Counted from the stretch's first letter, positions 22,700-36,059 are shown. The stretch is 64,000 nt of DNA from Nothopassalora personata (GCA_033816765.1 CM066288.1:3534001-3598000); one strand, 5' to 3'. Translations and numbers: made by a program. Notes: generated by a model not told the origin, from the letters alone.

Positions 22700-25350
22700 C
22701 CTACAACACCTTTAAACTAGGCCCGCCCTCTAGCACCTCGAAAGGTAAGCTAAGTACTCAACATTACCGGTAACCTAAATCTATAAGCGTTCCTCTAGCC
22801 GATAATATTTACCTCGGAACCCTCGTCAATTAGGCACCTAATCTAGTTCTTGTTCATCCCGAACTCCGCTACTACCTAAGGACTAGGGACTATAGTAAAG
22901 TTGTTAAGGACACTAGAGAGCCCGATTTTCTTAACGTTCTTATAGAGCTTAGTAGTAGGGACCGCTCCTTTAGAGTAAAGTATAGTTAAATATACTCCGA
23001 CATACTAGGCCTAACCATCTTCGCGGAAGACCTCCTTATTATACTTAGGTTTATCTTTATAGGTAACTACTTATCTAGTGCGAACCTTAGGGTCCTTTCC
23101 TATAAGGCGTCGTACTATAGCGAGCTTCTCCTAAAGAGCGGGGGTGTTAGTAACGCGACCGAAGAGGGCAGCCTTGAACTAGCGACTATATCGAAACTAA
23201 TCTTAGGCGTTTACATTAGGAAACGTTATCTAGAGGATCTAATTAATCTAGTAGATAATACCCTCTTCCTTTATAACCGGGCTATTACTAGCTAAACTAT
23301 ATTGTCGGACGTAGTTATTAATCCTTATAGTCTTAGCATTCTATATACGCTTCCTTTATGCGAAGGGAGCGTTTACGGGACTAATAGGTATATCCTTAGG
23401 CAGTCCTTTATTAGTATCGTTCCCTAATCTATTTACTTAGGCATTATTTCCCCTTCCTAGGGTTACCCCGGATTTAGCTAATGATTAAGTTTCGCTTATT
23501 TAAGTACTAACTTTATCAATCATTTTAACCTCCTACTAGTTAATCTCAGCTTACCGGATCTTCTATTCTAATTGTAGGCGAACTTTCTTAGTAGCCTTAG
23601 CTCGGCCTCGTAGATCCTAGGCTAAGGACCGGGTCCTCGGGTGCGGATTCTTTAGAATGCCTACGGGTGCCTTCCCTTTTACTTTATTAGACTATATAGG
23701 ATAGGCAGATACCTCGTTAAGCTCGCCTAAGTCGACCGCCTACTCCACTTCACTTTCTCCGAATAAGACCTAATATGTACTAGTAGCCTTCTCTATTTAG
23801 CTAGACCGTACGTCCTAAGGGCTATACTCTATTAAATGCCTAAAGTTAGGAGGGGGCTTAGAATGATTAGGAGGCGTAACCTTTATTACCCTAGTGTAGT
23901 CCCTACCTATCTATTGCTTACGTAGTGCAGAAATCTTATACTAGTTGTTAAACTCGATCGGCTTATAATGTTCTTCGAGTAGAGGGAGTATATAGAGTAG
24001 TTTCGGTTTACTATAGTCCCTCCGAAAGTTAAACTTAGTAGGACGTGGATTGCCTTCCTTCCCTAGATACTACTAGTTGTTCGGGGCGAGGTGTACGTAG
24101 CCCCGAGATATTAAGGACCTTATCGCCCTATAGTTACTAGCCTAGTGCTTCGAACTGCTACAGTTATAGCAATAACCATCCATCGCTTTAGACTGTTCGC
24201 GATTCTACGATAGGGGACGCTACATTACGTAAACCTATAGTTTAGAGTCTAGGTCGTGCCTCTCCGGTTACATAGAGCGTTAATTCTCGCTCGGGTAGAA
24301 GGTACCCGCGTCCGCGACGCGACCGCGCTAGTATGTACGTATACTCATTTTAGCTACCTTCTAGATTAGGTTATTATTAACAACAGTCCTAGAGGTGGCC
24401 TTCTTAAGCGTATTAATCTTAGGCTTAAGGCGCGGCATTTGCTTTACGACTAAGCGGTATAGCTAAGGTAAAGTAAGAGGGAAATCTATATATATAGCCT
24501 TCTATCCCTCCTTACTATCTACGATGCTAGTAGCTTTATTGAGGATCCTCTAAAAGTCCCTAAACTTCTTAGGCTACTTTGGGTAAAGCCCGTAAGCCTT
24601 ATAGACCGCTTTCGCGACTGCCTCTAGCAATCCCTAAAGGAGGAGGCGACTCCGGGAGCTATTATCTAAATCCTTAGGGTCAATTAGGTTACTTAAGGAT
24701 ACAAAGAGGCGGATAAATTCCTTCACATCTTATTCTTTAGGCCTCTTACCTTACTACGCCCTAACAATCTCCTTAAGATATTCCCGACTCCCTAACATCG
24801 AGTAGGCGTTAAACCTTAAGAACTCTAATAAGAACGCCCTCCTAAAACGTGCCTTATTAGTGAGCCACCTAGGTAGCCTTATAACTACGCGCCGGATAGT
24901 TGTTTCGTAATTACGCTTAAACCTGCCCTAGAAATTATCCTTCTTAATAGATGCCCGAGGCGGATACTAGTCTATTAGGTCGCTAAACCGCTCCTAGAAC
25001 TTAGTAGTATTAGTGCTATTAAAGAACGGATTCTTAGCACCTCCTAGAGGTAGAAAGCGAGGGCTAGCATTTTCTATTACTACTACTAATCGTCTAAAGA
25101 GGGTAGTTATAGCATCTATTCTAATTGTACTGTTCGTTCCTACACCTATACCTAATTTAGCGGCGCTAGTTCTACTTCTCCCTTCTTTACTAGATTTAGG
25201 TGTTTCCCCTTCCTCCGATTCCTCTATCCCCTTATAAGGGACAGAATCCCTATAGACCCCTTCCATTTTCGTGGGGTTTATAGGCTGTTCGTAGCCTCTA
25301 CCTATGTCGGTAAAGGTACTAAGTTTTTCTAGTAATATAGCCGTATCCAT
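22700..25350 (-). pseudogene. Element C gag and protease remnant
   Basis: The minus strand has a surviving open stretch of 118 codons from 25350, starting MDTAILLEKLSTF, which resembles the N-terminal part of a fungal gypsy Gag. The frame continues with many TAG/TAA codons through a capsid-like region. A CCHC zinc knuckle follows at about 24130-24180 (CYNC..S.KH..SN). Near 22820 a segment reading LIDEGSEVNII resembles the retroviral-type aspartic protease active site, with DEG where DSG or DTG is usual. The gene is dead. Confidence 0.75.
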
Positions 25351-25630
25351 TGTTACGTAGTACTTACTTTAGAATGTACTAATACTAGTTATTACTTAAT
25401 AGGACCTTATAACCGTAGTTGTTGCTAAATACCTTAGACCTTAAGTGTTTTCGACCTTAGTCGACATTAACCGTGAACCTTAACCTTAAACCTTAACCTT
25501 AAACCTTAACCTTAAGTAATGACCTTAACCGTGAACCTTAGACCTTGAACCGTAATTTTAACCTTATAAACTAGATACTAATACGCCACCGGGTGTACAC
25601 TTAATACCCCCCCTTATTAACTACTAAAAT

Positions 25631-26002
25631 AATGTCTACTAACCACCCTATGTAGGCCTGTCCGAGTTGTGGTGGTGTAGAGCGGCGCTTATGTAAGTAG
25701 AGGTATTTGCCGGTCCCGGGACCGTGAAATTAGGTTACGTGACGAGTAGCGCAGTAGCTAGATAAAATAGGAGAATTGGCGGACCTAAACCCCTATGCCC
25801 TCTACTCGAGAGGTATAAATTGAATTGTTGCCTTAATGCTACGCTTACAATGCTTAACTACGTAGTATATATCTTAATAGCTATACTAGTCCCGCTAGCT
25901 CACCTAAATGTCTAATTAAACCTAAATGAAATAGGGGCAAGTTAGACCTAAGGGACCCCCCCCTCTAAACCTAAGGTTAACACAACCAATTAGTCGTTAA
26001 TA
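25631..26002 (-). repeat. 5' LTR of element C
   Basis: This is the 372-bp partner of the LTR at 7419-7810, and it is less mutated. It carries the same palindrome at about 25710-25723 and is followed by ATAGT and then by the interrupted RNase H frame of element A. Confidence 0.85.
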
Positions 26003-26007
26003 ATAGT

Positions 26008-29000
26008 TAGTGTAATCTCTAACTAGCTTAATAGTAGACTAGTTGTCTATAAAGATCTTAAAGGCTTAAGCTTTATAGTTGGTTATTTTCTAGGTTTTAT
26101 AGAGTAGATTTCTTAACTATATTACTTCCCTACAGCATTTAGTTAAGGCTACATACTCTACTTTAGTACTTAATAGCACTATCTCCTTCTATAGGTTAGA
26201 TTTCTAGATAATAGGACTTCTAGCTATTTTAACTAGGAGTCCTAAGGTGGATCTACCTATTAGATCTCTAGAGAAATTAGAGTCCATATAGATCTCTAGC
26301 TTTAGGGATTGTGTTTTTCTAAAGATTAGGCACTTGTTAATTGTTCTAGTAATGTATCTCTAAACATGCTTTACTATAGCAATATATTCTACTAAAGAAT
26401 TAGCTAAGAATTTAGCTAAGTGGTTTATTACATAGGAGATATCTAGCCTAGTCTAGTTAGCTAGGTACTAGAGTTCTCTAATTAATATGTTAAACAGATT
26501 ATAATCCTATATGTTACATTGCTCTTTATAAGCTTTATATAGGCGGTTAAGGGGATACTTAACACTTTTAGCTAAGTCTAGGCTATGTTTCTAAAGTTTC
26601 TCTAAAGCATAGTGCTTTTAGGAGACATAGAGATCTCTATTCTTTTTACTCTTTAGTTATATGCCTAGGAAAAGGTTAGTATTAACAGTTTTAATAGAGT
26701 ACTTGTTCTTTAGTCTAGTAATGAACCCCTTAATCTTCTAATTACTGTCGCTAAAGATCTAAAAGTTATCTATATATAGGAGAACTAAAAGATTCTCCCC
26801 CTAAAAAAGACATATATTAGAATTAAGTCTCTTTAGGCCTAATTCTTCTAGAGCTTCCTTAGCATTATAGTACTAGAGGTTTGTAGCTTGTTTTAATCTA
26901 TATAGTCCCTTCTTAATTTCTAGGACTTTGTTAGATAGATCTTTCTTAATAAGTTCTACCCCTTCTAGTAGTTTAATATATAAAGGTCTATTAATGTTGG
27001 GGTTTATAAATGCTGTTGTAACATTAATCTGTCTCCTCTTCTAGCTAAGAACTATGTATAGGGCTAGGAGAATCCTGCTTATTAGTAGCCTTAGGGTTAG
27101 AGCAAAGGTTTTAATATAGTCTATCCCTTGCTTTTAAGTAAACCCCTTTACTACCTATCTAGCTCTACGCTTCTTAATAGATCTATTAGGAAGATACTTA
27201 TAGTATAGAACCCATTTTCCTATAAGTAGTTTCCTACCCTTAGGGACTTTCTATAATAGGATCTATACAACACATTCTATGTCTTCTAAGGAGTTAAATT
27301 CCTTTCTAATTGCCCTAATCTATTTAGCTCTATTAGGTCTGTTTAATGCTTTAGTTAGGGTAGTAGGATCTATAAGCTTCCCCTTCTTTATATTATCTAT
27401 AGCTATTATAGCGAATACTTTCTTAAGTTTACTATGATTATAATAGGATCTATTCTGTCTTAAACTTCTCCTAGTTAGCTTAGGATAGACCTTAGCTTAT
27501 TTAGTCTTTATAGGCTTATAAGTCCTATCTCTCTTCCTCTTACTAATGTGTAGGGTAGGGTAGAATAGTGTTATAGCCTAATTAGGGTCTTCTTACATAG
27601 CTAGGGCTATGTCTTCTTAGTATAGTTCTTTAGACTATAAAGTCTAAGGCTTATACTCTATAGGGGATTGTTCCTAGAGCTAGGTGTACTCTATAGGAGA
27701 TTGTTCCTAGAGCTAGGTATGCTCTATAGGAGATTGTTCCTAGAGCTAGGTATGCTCTATAGGAGACTGTTCCTAGAGCTAGGGGGATGTGTCTCTAAAT
27801 AGTAGACGTGAACCTTCTATCCTATGCTCCCCCTAAGACTAACCTTAGTTAGGGGAGTCTTGTTACGAAGCCCTTTATGTTTTAGGTTAGTTACTATGCT
27901 GCTATAGCTCCCCCTCTAGCTATATAGCTCCCCTTAAAGGTTTATAGGGTTAGTAACTCGCTTCTAGCTCGTGTAGCCCTTTATAAGGCATATAAATACC
28001 TTTATAGTAAGGGTCCTTAGGGTTATTATAGGGATATCTAAGGAAGGTAATCTCGTTATCTAGGACGGTATGCTTATTACTAGTAGTAAGCTAGGAGCTC
28101 TTAATAGTCTACCCTATCTACTCCCCCTAAGCGACCTACTTACCTATAGGGATTTAGTATTACGAGTTCTATAAGAAATCTTTATTAAAAGTTATATAGG
28201 GGGAATAGGTTATCTTATAGACCTATTTTCCCTTCTCCTACTATAGCTTCTATAGTAGGTAGTTAGTTAATAAACTACCCTAGAATCCTATATGCTACTA
28301 TATGTCCGCCCTTATAGAGAACTTTTTAGACTTAGTGTAATTGTCGTTATGTTTGTATGCTTTATATCTAAACCTCCTTACATTCCTTAAGTCTATCTCT
28401 TTAATATTAATGCCTAGGTCCTTCTTAAAGTTAATCTATAGTACATTTTTTGTTGTTAAGTTAAAGAGGCGGTTCGTAATATAGTATGCGAAATCTATAG
28501 CCTAGGGCTAGAGGTTCTATAGTAAGCTAGAGTCTATAAGCATAGCTCTAGCCTTGTTAATAATAACTTTGTTCGAAGCTTTAGCAATTCCATTCTACTT
28601 AGGTATATATAGTAATGCAAAATCCTATCTAATTCCTTTATATTAGGCATATGTTCTAAGTTTAATGTTGTTGAATTCCCTACTACTATCTAAGAACTAG
28701 ATCTTAGGTTTCTTCTTATAGTGGTTCTATATTATAGTAAGCTAAGTCTTAATTACTATTAGAGCATTACTTTTCTTTAGAAGTAGTAAGTACTATCTTA
28801 TCCTAGTTTTAGCACACGTAAGCATAAGGCAATATACGTAACTATTATAAGAGAGTAGAGTAATTAGACTAACTAGGTTAGCATAGATTTTATCTAATGC
28901 CTCTAGTATAGGTCTCCTAGGGATTCTTAAAACAACTCTTTATAACCTTATAAGCTTACAAGTCTTATAGTGCCCTAACTCTATAGTATTAACATCTTCT

Positions 29001-29301
29001 AGGCCCTTAACTGCTTCTTTTGTAGTATTAAGTAATGTGCTCCTAATATGCCTAAGCCTTTAATGCTATCTAACTGTATTAGTTCTTAGCTTAGTAAATA
29101 TAAGAGTAGTAAGTCCTTTTAGTGCTAATCTATCTTTATCCTTCCTAGAACCCCTCTTTACTCTAAGGTTCCTAAAGACAATAACGTTTTTTATTATCTT
29201 AACTAAGCCTACCGGCTTGTCCTTCTAGAACAGCATTTTAGATAGTCTATCTAGGTAAACTCTATGTTTCTTATATAGGAGTTCTATAGAGATTAGTGTT
29301 A
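26008..29301 (-). pseudogene. Element A pol remnant (integrase to RNase H)
   Basis: Minus-strand copia-type pol between the insertions of B and C. The reverse transcriptase is readable at about 26700-27200: GFT.KQGIDYIKTF appears, and the catalytic box reads LLYIDNF at about 26765-26790, one RIP-type change from a double aspartate. RNase H follows (RDLIGRSTLGLLVK) and breaks off at 26008, continuing at 7413. Integrase lies toward 29300. A four-unit 33-bp tandem repeat lies in the linker between integrase and reverse transcriptase. Stops of the TAG/TAA type abound. Confidence 0.8.
27655..27786 (-). repeat. 33-bp tandem repeat, four units, in element A pol linker
   Basis: Four consecutive units share the core GATTGTTCCTAGAGCTAGGT. 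The unit length is a multiple of three, so on the minus strand each adds 11 codons (EQSPIE is readable in each). Differences between units are single bases, some of RIP type. Confidence 0.8.
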
Positions 29302-29306
29302 CATCT

Positions 29307-29512
29307 TATCACGATCTAAGCGTGCACCGGCGCTATAGCCTAATTAAACCTAAGGTAGCAGCGGCTAAGAATCAGGTGACATTAATTAGTTACCTACAGC
29401 CTTTCCATAAGCAGCCCTTTCAATTCTAGCTTAGACATATACAATCTACTATCTACTTTTAAGACACCTTTATAAGCCCATTTTATAACTTCTAACCACT
29501 TATAACGTAATA
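29307..29512 (+). repeat. 5' LTR of element B
   Basis: This LTR starts TATCACGATC, where the other copy has TGTCACGATC, and ends CGTAATA. The primer site follows immediately. Confidence 0.88.
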
Positions 29513-29524
29513 GTTATGAGCCCG
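29513..29524 (+). other. Primer binding site of element B (half-tRNA type)
   Basis: GTTATGAGCCCG directly follows the 5' LTR. It is complementary to the anticodon stem-loop of fungal initiator methionine tRNA, as in element A, but here the CAU-matching ATG is intact. Confidence 0.65.
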
Positions 29525-31574
29525 ATAGGCGCTTACTAACGTTCGCTACATAAAACGAAGCCCTAGAGCAGATTTTGCATCGTTATTAAAAACTAGTAGG
29601 ATCTATTATTATCCCATTAACAACCATTACATAGCAGTATAGTAACTCCAGTAGACCTATAGAAACTTTCATTAGGCCTATTAACACCGTTATGGCGACT
29701 ACCGAGACACCCGGTAGTACCGGTGCTTTACCGCACGCTACTATCGTTCTTAAGAGTTATAACTAATAGGACAAGTTTAACCGTTAGTTAGAGCTCTACG
29801 CTAAGTCTCTAAACATCTAGAAGTATGTAGATCCGAACGATACTACTACCGAGCTAATAGAGCCGGTGTTCTTAACGTTCGAATAGATCTAATTAGCATA
29901 CACTACTAAAGACGCTACGGCGGTAGATAAAGAGCTTATTAAGCTCCGTTAGTCGGACGCTAAGCGTAGGTAGCGGATGTATAACATCTTTACCACAGCA
30001 AGGTCTAAACTAGTTACCTACCTAATCCGTACTACTACGGAGCTAGGCTAAGAGCTTATGCATGTGAAACGCACTCTTAGAGGCAAGTACTAGGCTCTAA
30101 AGACACAGTATAGACTAGACGACATACTACGTAAGCGACAACTTACACTAGAGCTAAATAGGCTTTAGAAGAGCTAAGCCCGAAGGATTAACGACTAGTG
30201 CTTAGACTAGCTAGTGTTATAGACTAAGATGCTAGATTGTAACTACGCTAAGTACGGAGACCTAGCACGACACTTCTTACTCGTAATACAGTAGAAGTAA
30301 GCTCCTACCTATAGAGCATTACTATATAACGAGTAGAAGCGTAATAAGCTCTCTCTTAGTAAACTTACTAAGCGATACCTCGAATGGATACGCGATACTA
30401 CCCTAGTTACTAATAGCGGTCGATTAGTCTTTATAACCTTCGTAGGCGAGCTATTAGCCGAACACGATCCTCTAGAAGTCCTACCGACCCTAGCACCTAT
30501 AGTAGGCATAGGGGGTAGGAATAATAATAACACGCGTAGCCGTAGCCGCGGCGATAAGAGCCGTAACCGTAGCAATAAGGACAATAAGAGTAGTAATAAG
30601 CTAAGCGGCTACTAGAACATTACCGGCGAGCCTAAGGATAACTGCTATAAGAACCTCTATTTATGTAATGTAGTTAACCCTAAGAAGCGTCCATTAAAGG
30701 ATTAGCGCTCGGAGTAGTAGAAGAAGTACTAGAAGCACTTTATTAACTACTACTTAGGCGATAATGGTGAACGCTTACTAGGTGTTCTAAACCGCAATAG
30801 CCGTACGGATAAGGAACGAGATAAAGCAATTACTAAGGGCAAAATAGCACCGCACGGCTTCACTAGCCTTACTGTTCTTTTAAGCTTAATTAGTATACTA
30901 AGTGTCAACTTTAGGGATTGATAGGTCTATAACAACTGTTTAGACACCTATGTGATTAACCATTATAACTAGCAAGGGGTAGAGTTCATTACTAAACGCC
31001 TAACTACCTTAGAGATCTAGGCTGGAATAATAATCTTTCCAATTGCCGCATTAGGGCGTGTTTACATAAAAATACAGGGGTATTCATTCACATTGCTAGA
31101 TGTTACCTACTACCTAGGCTTTTATGTAAATGTCATTTCCTATGCCCATATAGAAACAGCCGGACTCTAGTAGTATAGCCGCACTAATTCAGTCTACTAT
31201 AACGACTCTAAATTAATGGACCTCTACCGCCCTACTAGCACAATCCCGTTCTTTAAGGTAGTTACACTACCTTAGTTAGAGATAGTCTATAAATAGCCAT
31301 TAAGCAATAGGCACATCCTACCGAAGATTACTAAGAAGCACCGTACAGTACACTTCATTAGTACGATTAGTAAGGGTAATACTATCTAAACACCGTCTAT
31401 TTAGGACTCTAACGGCGACCGTACCGTTTTAGCAGTAATAAACAGCACTAGGGGCACTAAAGGTGTAGCTACATCTAGTAGGACCCCCATTAAACACCGT
31501 AAACTCTTAGGCCGCTAGTAGTATCAAATCTTTAGCTATATTAGCGCTAAACGCATTAAGTAGCTTCCGTTTAG

Positions 31575-32353
31575 ATTGATTGATTGATTGATTATTCCAT
31601 TAACGTGCTATTTGAGTCAAAGACTATGCAACACGGGTCTCGAGAACGAGACCAAAATTTGAGAGATTTGAGAGAAGGAGAAAAGCCCCGTCGTACCCCG
31701 GACGTAAAAACTCCTTAAAAGATGCGAGCAACGCTCGCTATTCGAACCGTAAATCGAATATATTGCGGCGTAGTACGCGCGTACCCGGTAGTCGTGTCTT
31801 GTCGAGAATTGCGGTTTGTCGCCTTGCCCCGGGCGAGACAAGTTTTGCGCCCGTGTCTCGTTCTTGTTTTAAAAAGCCAAGCCGGCCGTACCCGTACGCA
31901 CCGAGCAAAATCCCAAGAAACACCCGTTGCCTCTGTTTCAATCCAGTCGCGTTCTCCGGTCTCGAGTGTAGCTCCTCGGTCGCAGTGGCCTCGCTGTCGT
32001 CCCCCCCTCGGCCTCTCTTGGTTCCAGCCGTGCAGTATACGTGGTTTGCGCCCCTAAACGCCTCTCTTGGTTCCAGCCGGCAGTTTACGTGGTTTGCCGG
32101 GACGACAGGTAGACAGCGCCTTCGTTGTTCGAGCGACGTGTACGCTATGTACGTCGCTTTCCCTTCTCGCAGTTCCGGAGTTCTTGTTTGTAGATTTTGA
32201 GCGTATCTCGTTCGTTCGGTTCGTCCGACCTGTCTTTTCTTGTTTCGAGTCGAGTAGGCTTGTATTTTTCGAGAGAGAGAGTCTTAGTTTCTCTTCGTCG
32301 TAACGAAGATACTTACGTCGTCCGCCGCGTGAAGGCGCTCTCTATAGGACGAC
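31575..32353 (-). mobile_element. N2: 779-bp copy of the non-LTR retroposon
   Basis: It is essentially identical to N1 (21232-22001) apart from a 9-bp tandem duplication (ATTTGAGAG) near its 3' end. Flanking target duplication is AGCTTCCGTTTAG (31562-31574, 32354-32366). It starts and ends at the same element positions as N1, so both copies are full-length rather than 5'-truncated. It lies within the gag-pol frame of element B, is unmutated, and carries the same ribozyme-like 5' end. Confidence 0.87.
32276..32353 (-). ncRNA. Candidate HDV-like ribozyme at the 5' end of N2
   Basis: The sequence is identical to the copy in N1. P1 strands are 32353-32347 and 32323-32317, and the first base is again the first base of the element after the target duplication, so the fold and the insertion boundary coincide in two independent insertions. 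Confidence 0.6.
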
Positions 32354-34714
32354 AGCTTCCGTTTAGAGTTAAGGGGGTAATTATTAATAATAGTCCTAAA
32401 GCACCCCTTACTACACACTATAGAGCATGTAGTCTTACTAAAGCCTATAAAGTAACTAATAGGGTGTAACCTATTAGAACGATAACACCCTACGGGCACA
32501 TAGCTATAGATTTAGCCGAATTTACACTAGCCTACAATAGTAACCGCTACATGGTCCATTTCTACGATCTAGATACCTATAGTTACTTTTAATTTACCGT
32601 TAGGAATAGGGATTAGCAATTAGTGCTTACCTGCTTTAACAGCCTATTAAGCTTCATTAATTTCATTAGCCGAAGGTTTATGTGCTTCTATAGCGACAAT
32701 AAACTATTGGAAAGAGGTTTAGATCTACTATCAATAGCAATTAAATTGAATAGTACAATACTGCTAATTACAGTATAAACTAGGACCTAGTAGAACGAGC
32801 GGGCGGCGTCATTATTACGATATTACGTACAATCCGTATCTACGCTCGCCTACCTAAGAAGCTCTAGAACGAATACACCGCAGTAGCCTACTACATCCTC
32901 TAGCGATTACTAATCTAGTTAAAAGGATAGAAGACTCCGTTCGAATTAGTAACTAGTCGTGCACTAAATGTAGGCTATATAGTGGTCTACGGCTGCCTAG
33001 CCTACGTATTTATCTATGGACCGGACTAACTAGGCAAGACTAAGAAACTCCGAGAACGCGCCCTCATCGGCTATCTTGTAGGCTATAACTCTACTAACAT
33101 CTACCGGGTGTAGGACCTATCAAAAGATAGGGTTATTCGGGTAAAGGACGTTCTCTTTAATAAGACTACGTTCTACGACCCATCAATTCTTACTACTAGT
33201 TACTTAACCCCTATTAAGAACATCGCGACGGTAGAACCGGCTAAAGAGCCTAAACAGTACTACGACCTATATATGGCTCACTATAAGTACGACATAGTAC
33301 AGGCCGAGGGGGTAGAAGAATAGGCCTAATAGCAGCCGCTCTATTAAAACCCTCGTTAATACTATTAAAACGCCCATTAACTCCTCCTTAGGCAAGAACT
33401 ACACTAGCTAGAGCACCGCTCCTTAGTAGCATTTAACTACCTAGAAAGTAGTAGCAGTTTCGAGCCACCTAATTGGCTATTAACAAATGACGCTATAACC
33501 CCTACACTTTCACGAGACTAGGTTAAATCCGGGGTCGAACTAGCGACTAATAAGAGCATAGAGAACTCTAACTACAATAATAACGCGGTAAACAATAGTA
33601 ACGCGTCTAAATAACAGTACATTAACATACTATAACAGTAGTTAATAGATGCCCTCATAGAGGAAGATCGTAAGGAGCTTATAGTAGATGCTTCGACGAC
33701 TTTAAATGTCGCTACCGCTCCGCCTACAATCCCCTTCGAAGAACTTAGCTAAATAGATGACTTTTCCGCTAATACTAATTACGCCCTTACCGGATCCGGT
33801 AAGAGACTTAGAACGGCCTACTTCTACTATACTCTACATAATATTATAGTTGCTAACGTTATTATTAGCTAGATAGCGGGCATCCGCTAGAGACCTCATT
33901 ATCTAGGCCGTAAGTACTACGATGTCCTTCGATCCGAACGTACACGCGACTTCTCTCCTCTACGCCGTGTTAACACTATTACGTCGATGCACCGCGATAA
34001 CCTTCCGCCCGAATCTCTAAACTACCGTGCCGCTATAAAGTACCGCTTCGCCTAATAATAGCGTGAAGCTATAGCTAAGAAGTTTACTAAGGCAATCTCT
34101 ACTAGCACATTTAAATAGGCAACTTAGTAAGAGAAGGATTATAATACTTAGTAAGAAGAGGAGGGACTTTAGCTACTACTACCGCTAAAGTGGGTGTATA
34201 AGTATAAGCTAGATAAGTATAGCATACTAAAGAGCTTTAAGGCCCGGCTATGCGTAAGAGGCGATCTATAGGGCACACACTTAGATATATACGCCGCTAC
34301 ACTGCTAGTAAGCATGTTCCGCCTCTACTATACTATAGCCGCGAGCTTCGACCTAGAAGCTAAACAGTTTAATGTTATAAATGCCTTTCTAAATTCGGAC
34401 CTGCCGTACACTATATACCTATAACTACCTCCTAGAATCGAACGTAATAGTTATGCTCTTAAACTAGTTAAGGCCCTCTACGGACTTAAGGAATCCCCTC
34501 TCCTTTAGTACAACTGTCTTACTATAACGCTTGCCTCCCTAGGCCTAGTTCCCCTATTAGACTCTAAATGCATCTACTATAACGATAAGGTTATGTTCTT
34601 CTTCTACGTGGACGACCTAGTTATGCTCTACTATCGTAAGAACAAGGCCTATGCTACACACATTAAGTACCGGCTTCTTAACGTATACGAGATGCACGAG
34701 CTCGGAGACCTAAC

Positions 34715-35062
34715 TGTTAGGAACCGCTGTACGTTATCACAACTCGGGCTTGGATCTTTGCAGGGATGTCTCAATCAGTTATGAAGGTAGTGGTTCCAAA
34801 CAGTATATGGTGTATACTTAAAATGAGTTGAGCACGAGGCTCCTATCTACTCGTAAAGAAGCGTCGTCTATATAGTGCCATGTCTTGGCGTGATCTGTCC
34901 TGCTCTGCCCTGAGCGAGTCTGATCAACTGATCAAGAGTGATCAGGACCGATCAGTCCTGATCGCTCTGTCACGTGACTCCCCAGGCATCCATGTCTGCA
35001 GCTTCGTCTGGTTTCCTGCTCCGTTGTCCAACCATTTGCACCGATAACACTGTTCCGTAACA
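34715..35062 (-). mobile_element. Solo LTR S3
   Basis: This is a 348-bp unit in reverse orientation, with ends TGTTAGGAACC and TTCCGTAACA on the plus strand, flanked by CTAAC (34710-34714, 35063-35067). It splits the reverse transcriptase of element B just after the YVDD box. Its U3 has a TGATCA/GATCAGTCCTGATC inverted tract and a CACGTG site, unlike S1. The shared half with the TATA box matches S1 and S2. It is not RIP-mutated. Confidence 0.88.
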
Positions 35063-36059
35063 CTAACCTAGTTCTTAGGGATTAAGGTAACACGAGACCG
35101 GTAAAAGAGACTGCTATAGCTCTTATAAGAGGGCTACATTAAGAAGCTCGCCGCTAAGTTTAGCATATCTACTAGCGCACGTAAGACAACAGTGCTAGTG
35201 GATTAACACCTCGACTAGACAGTACCTAAGGGCTTTATTATAGATGCTATAAAGATCCTTACGTACTAACAGCGTATTGGGTCTCTAAACTTCGTAGCAA
35301 TATATACACGCCTAGACATCGCCTTCTCCTTGTTAATGCTCTCGTAGTACCTAACTAAGCTAACGGATACGTATCTAAAGCTTACGGATTAGTGCCTACG
35401 CTACCTCCTAGAGACTAAGAACCTCTACCTTATATATAGCGCTAGTAAGCACATTACTAGCCTATATAGTTAACCTAAACATCTCGGTAAGAACTATAAG
35501 TTCTTCGGCGCATTAGATGCCTCCTACGGCATAAACGTCAATAGGACTAGCTCTAGCGCATAGATCTTTATGCTGTTCGGCGGACTAGTCGATTATAAAG
35601 CCTCTAAGCAGATTACTGTTACTAAGTCCTTAACCGAAGCCGAACTCCTTAGCCTGTTATAAGCGGCATTAGAGCTAATCTAGTAGGAACGCATCTTCGC
35701 CGAGATCTATCTCGAGTTCAACTAGTGCACACACCTGTACTATAACAACACCTAGACTATTCGACTTGTTAACTAGCAAGGGCAAAAGCTTAACACTAAG
35801 CTGCGCTATGTTAACATCCATCACTATTGGCTCCGCTAGAGAGACTAACGAGGAGATATCGAGATTCGGTATCTTAACACTAACGACATGCCTGTAGATA
35901 GGCTCACTAAGCTGCTGCCACCACAAAAGCATAAGCACTTCGTGAAGCTGCTCAATATAGCTAAGGAAGGCGTAGATCCACGCTCCTTAGCGCCCACTAT
36001 AGATGCCAACACTGGCCGTATCACCTTAGGGGGTGATAATAACGCTCAAGATGCGTAGG

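Larger units (their letters stand above)
7419..26002 (-). mobile_element. Element C: RIP-mutated Ty3/gypsy-type LTR retrotransposon
   Basis: LTRs lie at 7419-7810 and 25631-26002, with ATAGT as target duplication (7414-7418, 26003-26007). The element is on the minus strand: a purine tract (GGGGGAGGATA, complement of 7811-7821) precedes the left, 3' LTR, and gag starts near the right LTR. Its own DNA is about 11.9 kb once element D and retroposon N1 are subtracted. Order on the minus strand is gag, protease, reverse transcriptase, integrase, then an unusually long unassigned 3' region. All coding parts are broken by RIP-type stops. The two LTRs differ by 20 bp because the left copy has an extra AACCTAAGGTCGACATAACT-like unit. 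Confidence 0.9.
29691..36050 (+). pseudogene. Element B gag-pol remnant
   Basis: The frame begins at an ATG at 29691 (MATTETPGSTGALPH). A Gag-like domain follows (DKFNR.LELYAKSLNI) with RIP-type stops but no obvious frameshift to 31560, where N2 interrupts. Integrase-like sequence resumes at 32367 (about 32500-33300, with NERAGGVIITILRTIRIYARLPKKL). Reverse transcriptase is at about 34180-35230 (LPLKWVYKYKLDK, KALYGLKESPLL), with the catalytic box FFYVDDLVML intact at 34599-34628. Solo LTR S3 splits the gene right after. RNase H ends near 35960 (MPVDRLTKLLPPQKHKHF). The gene is dead. Confidence 0.83.
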
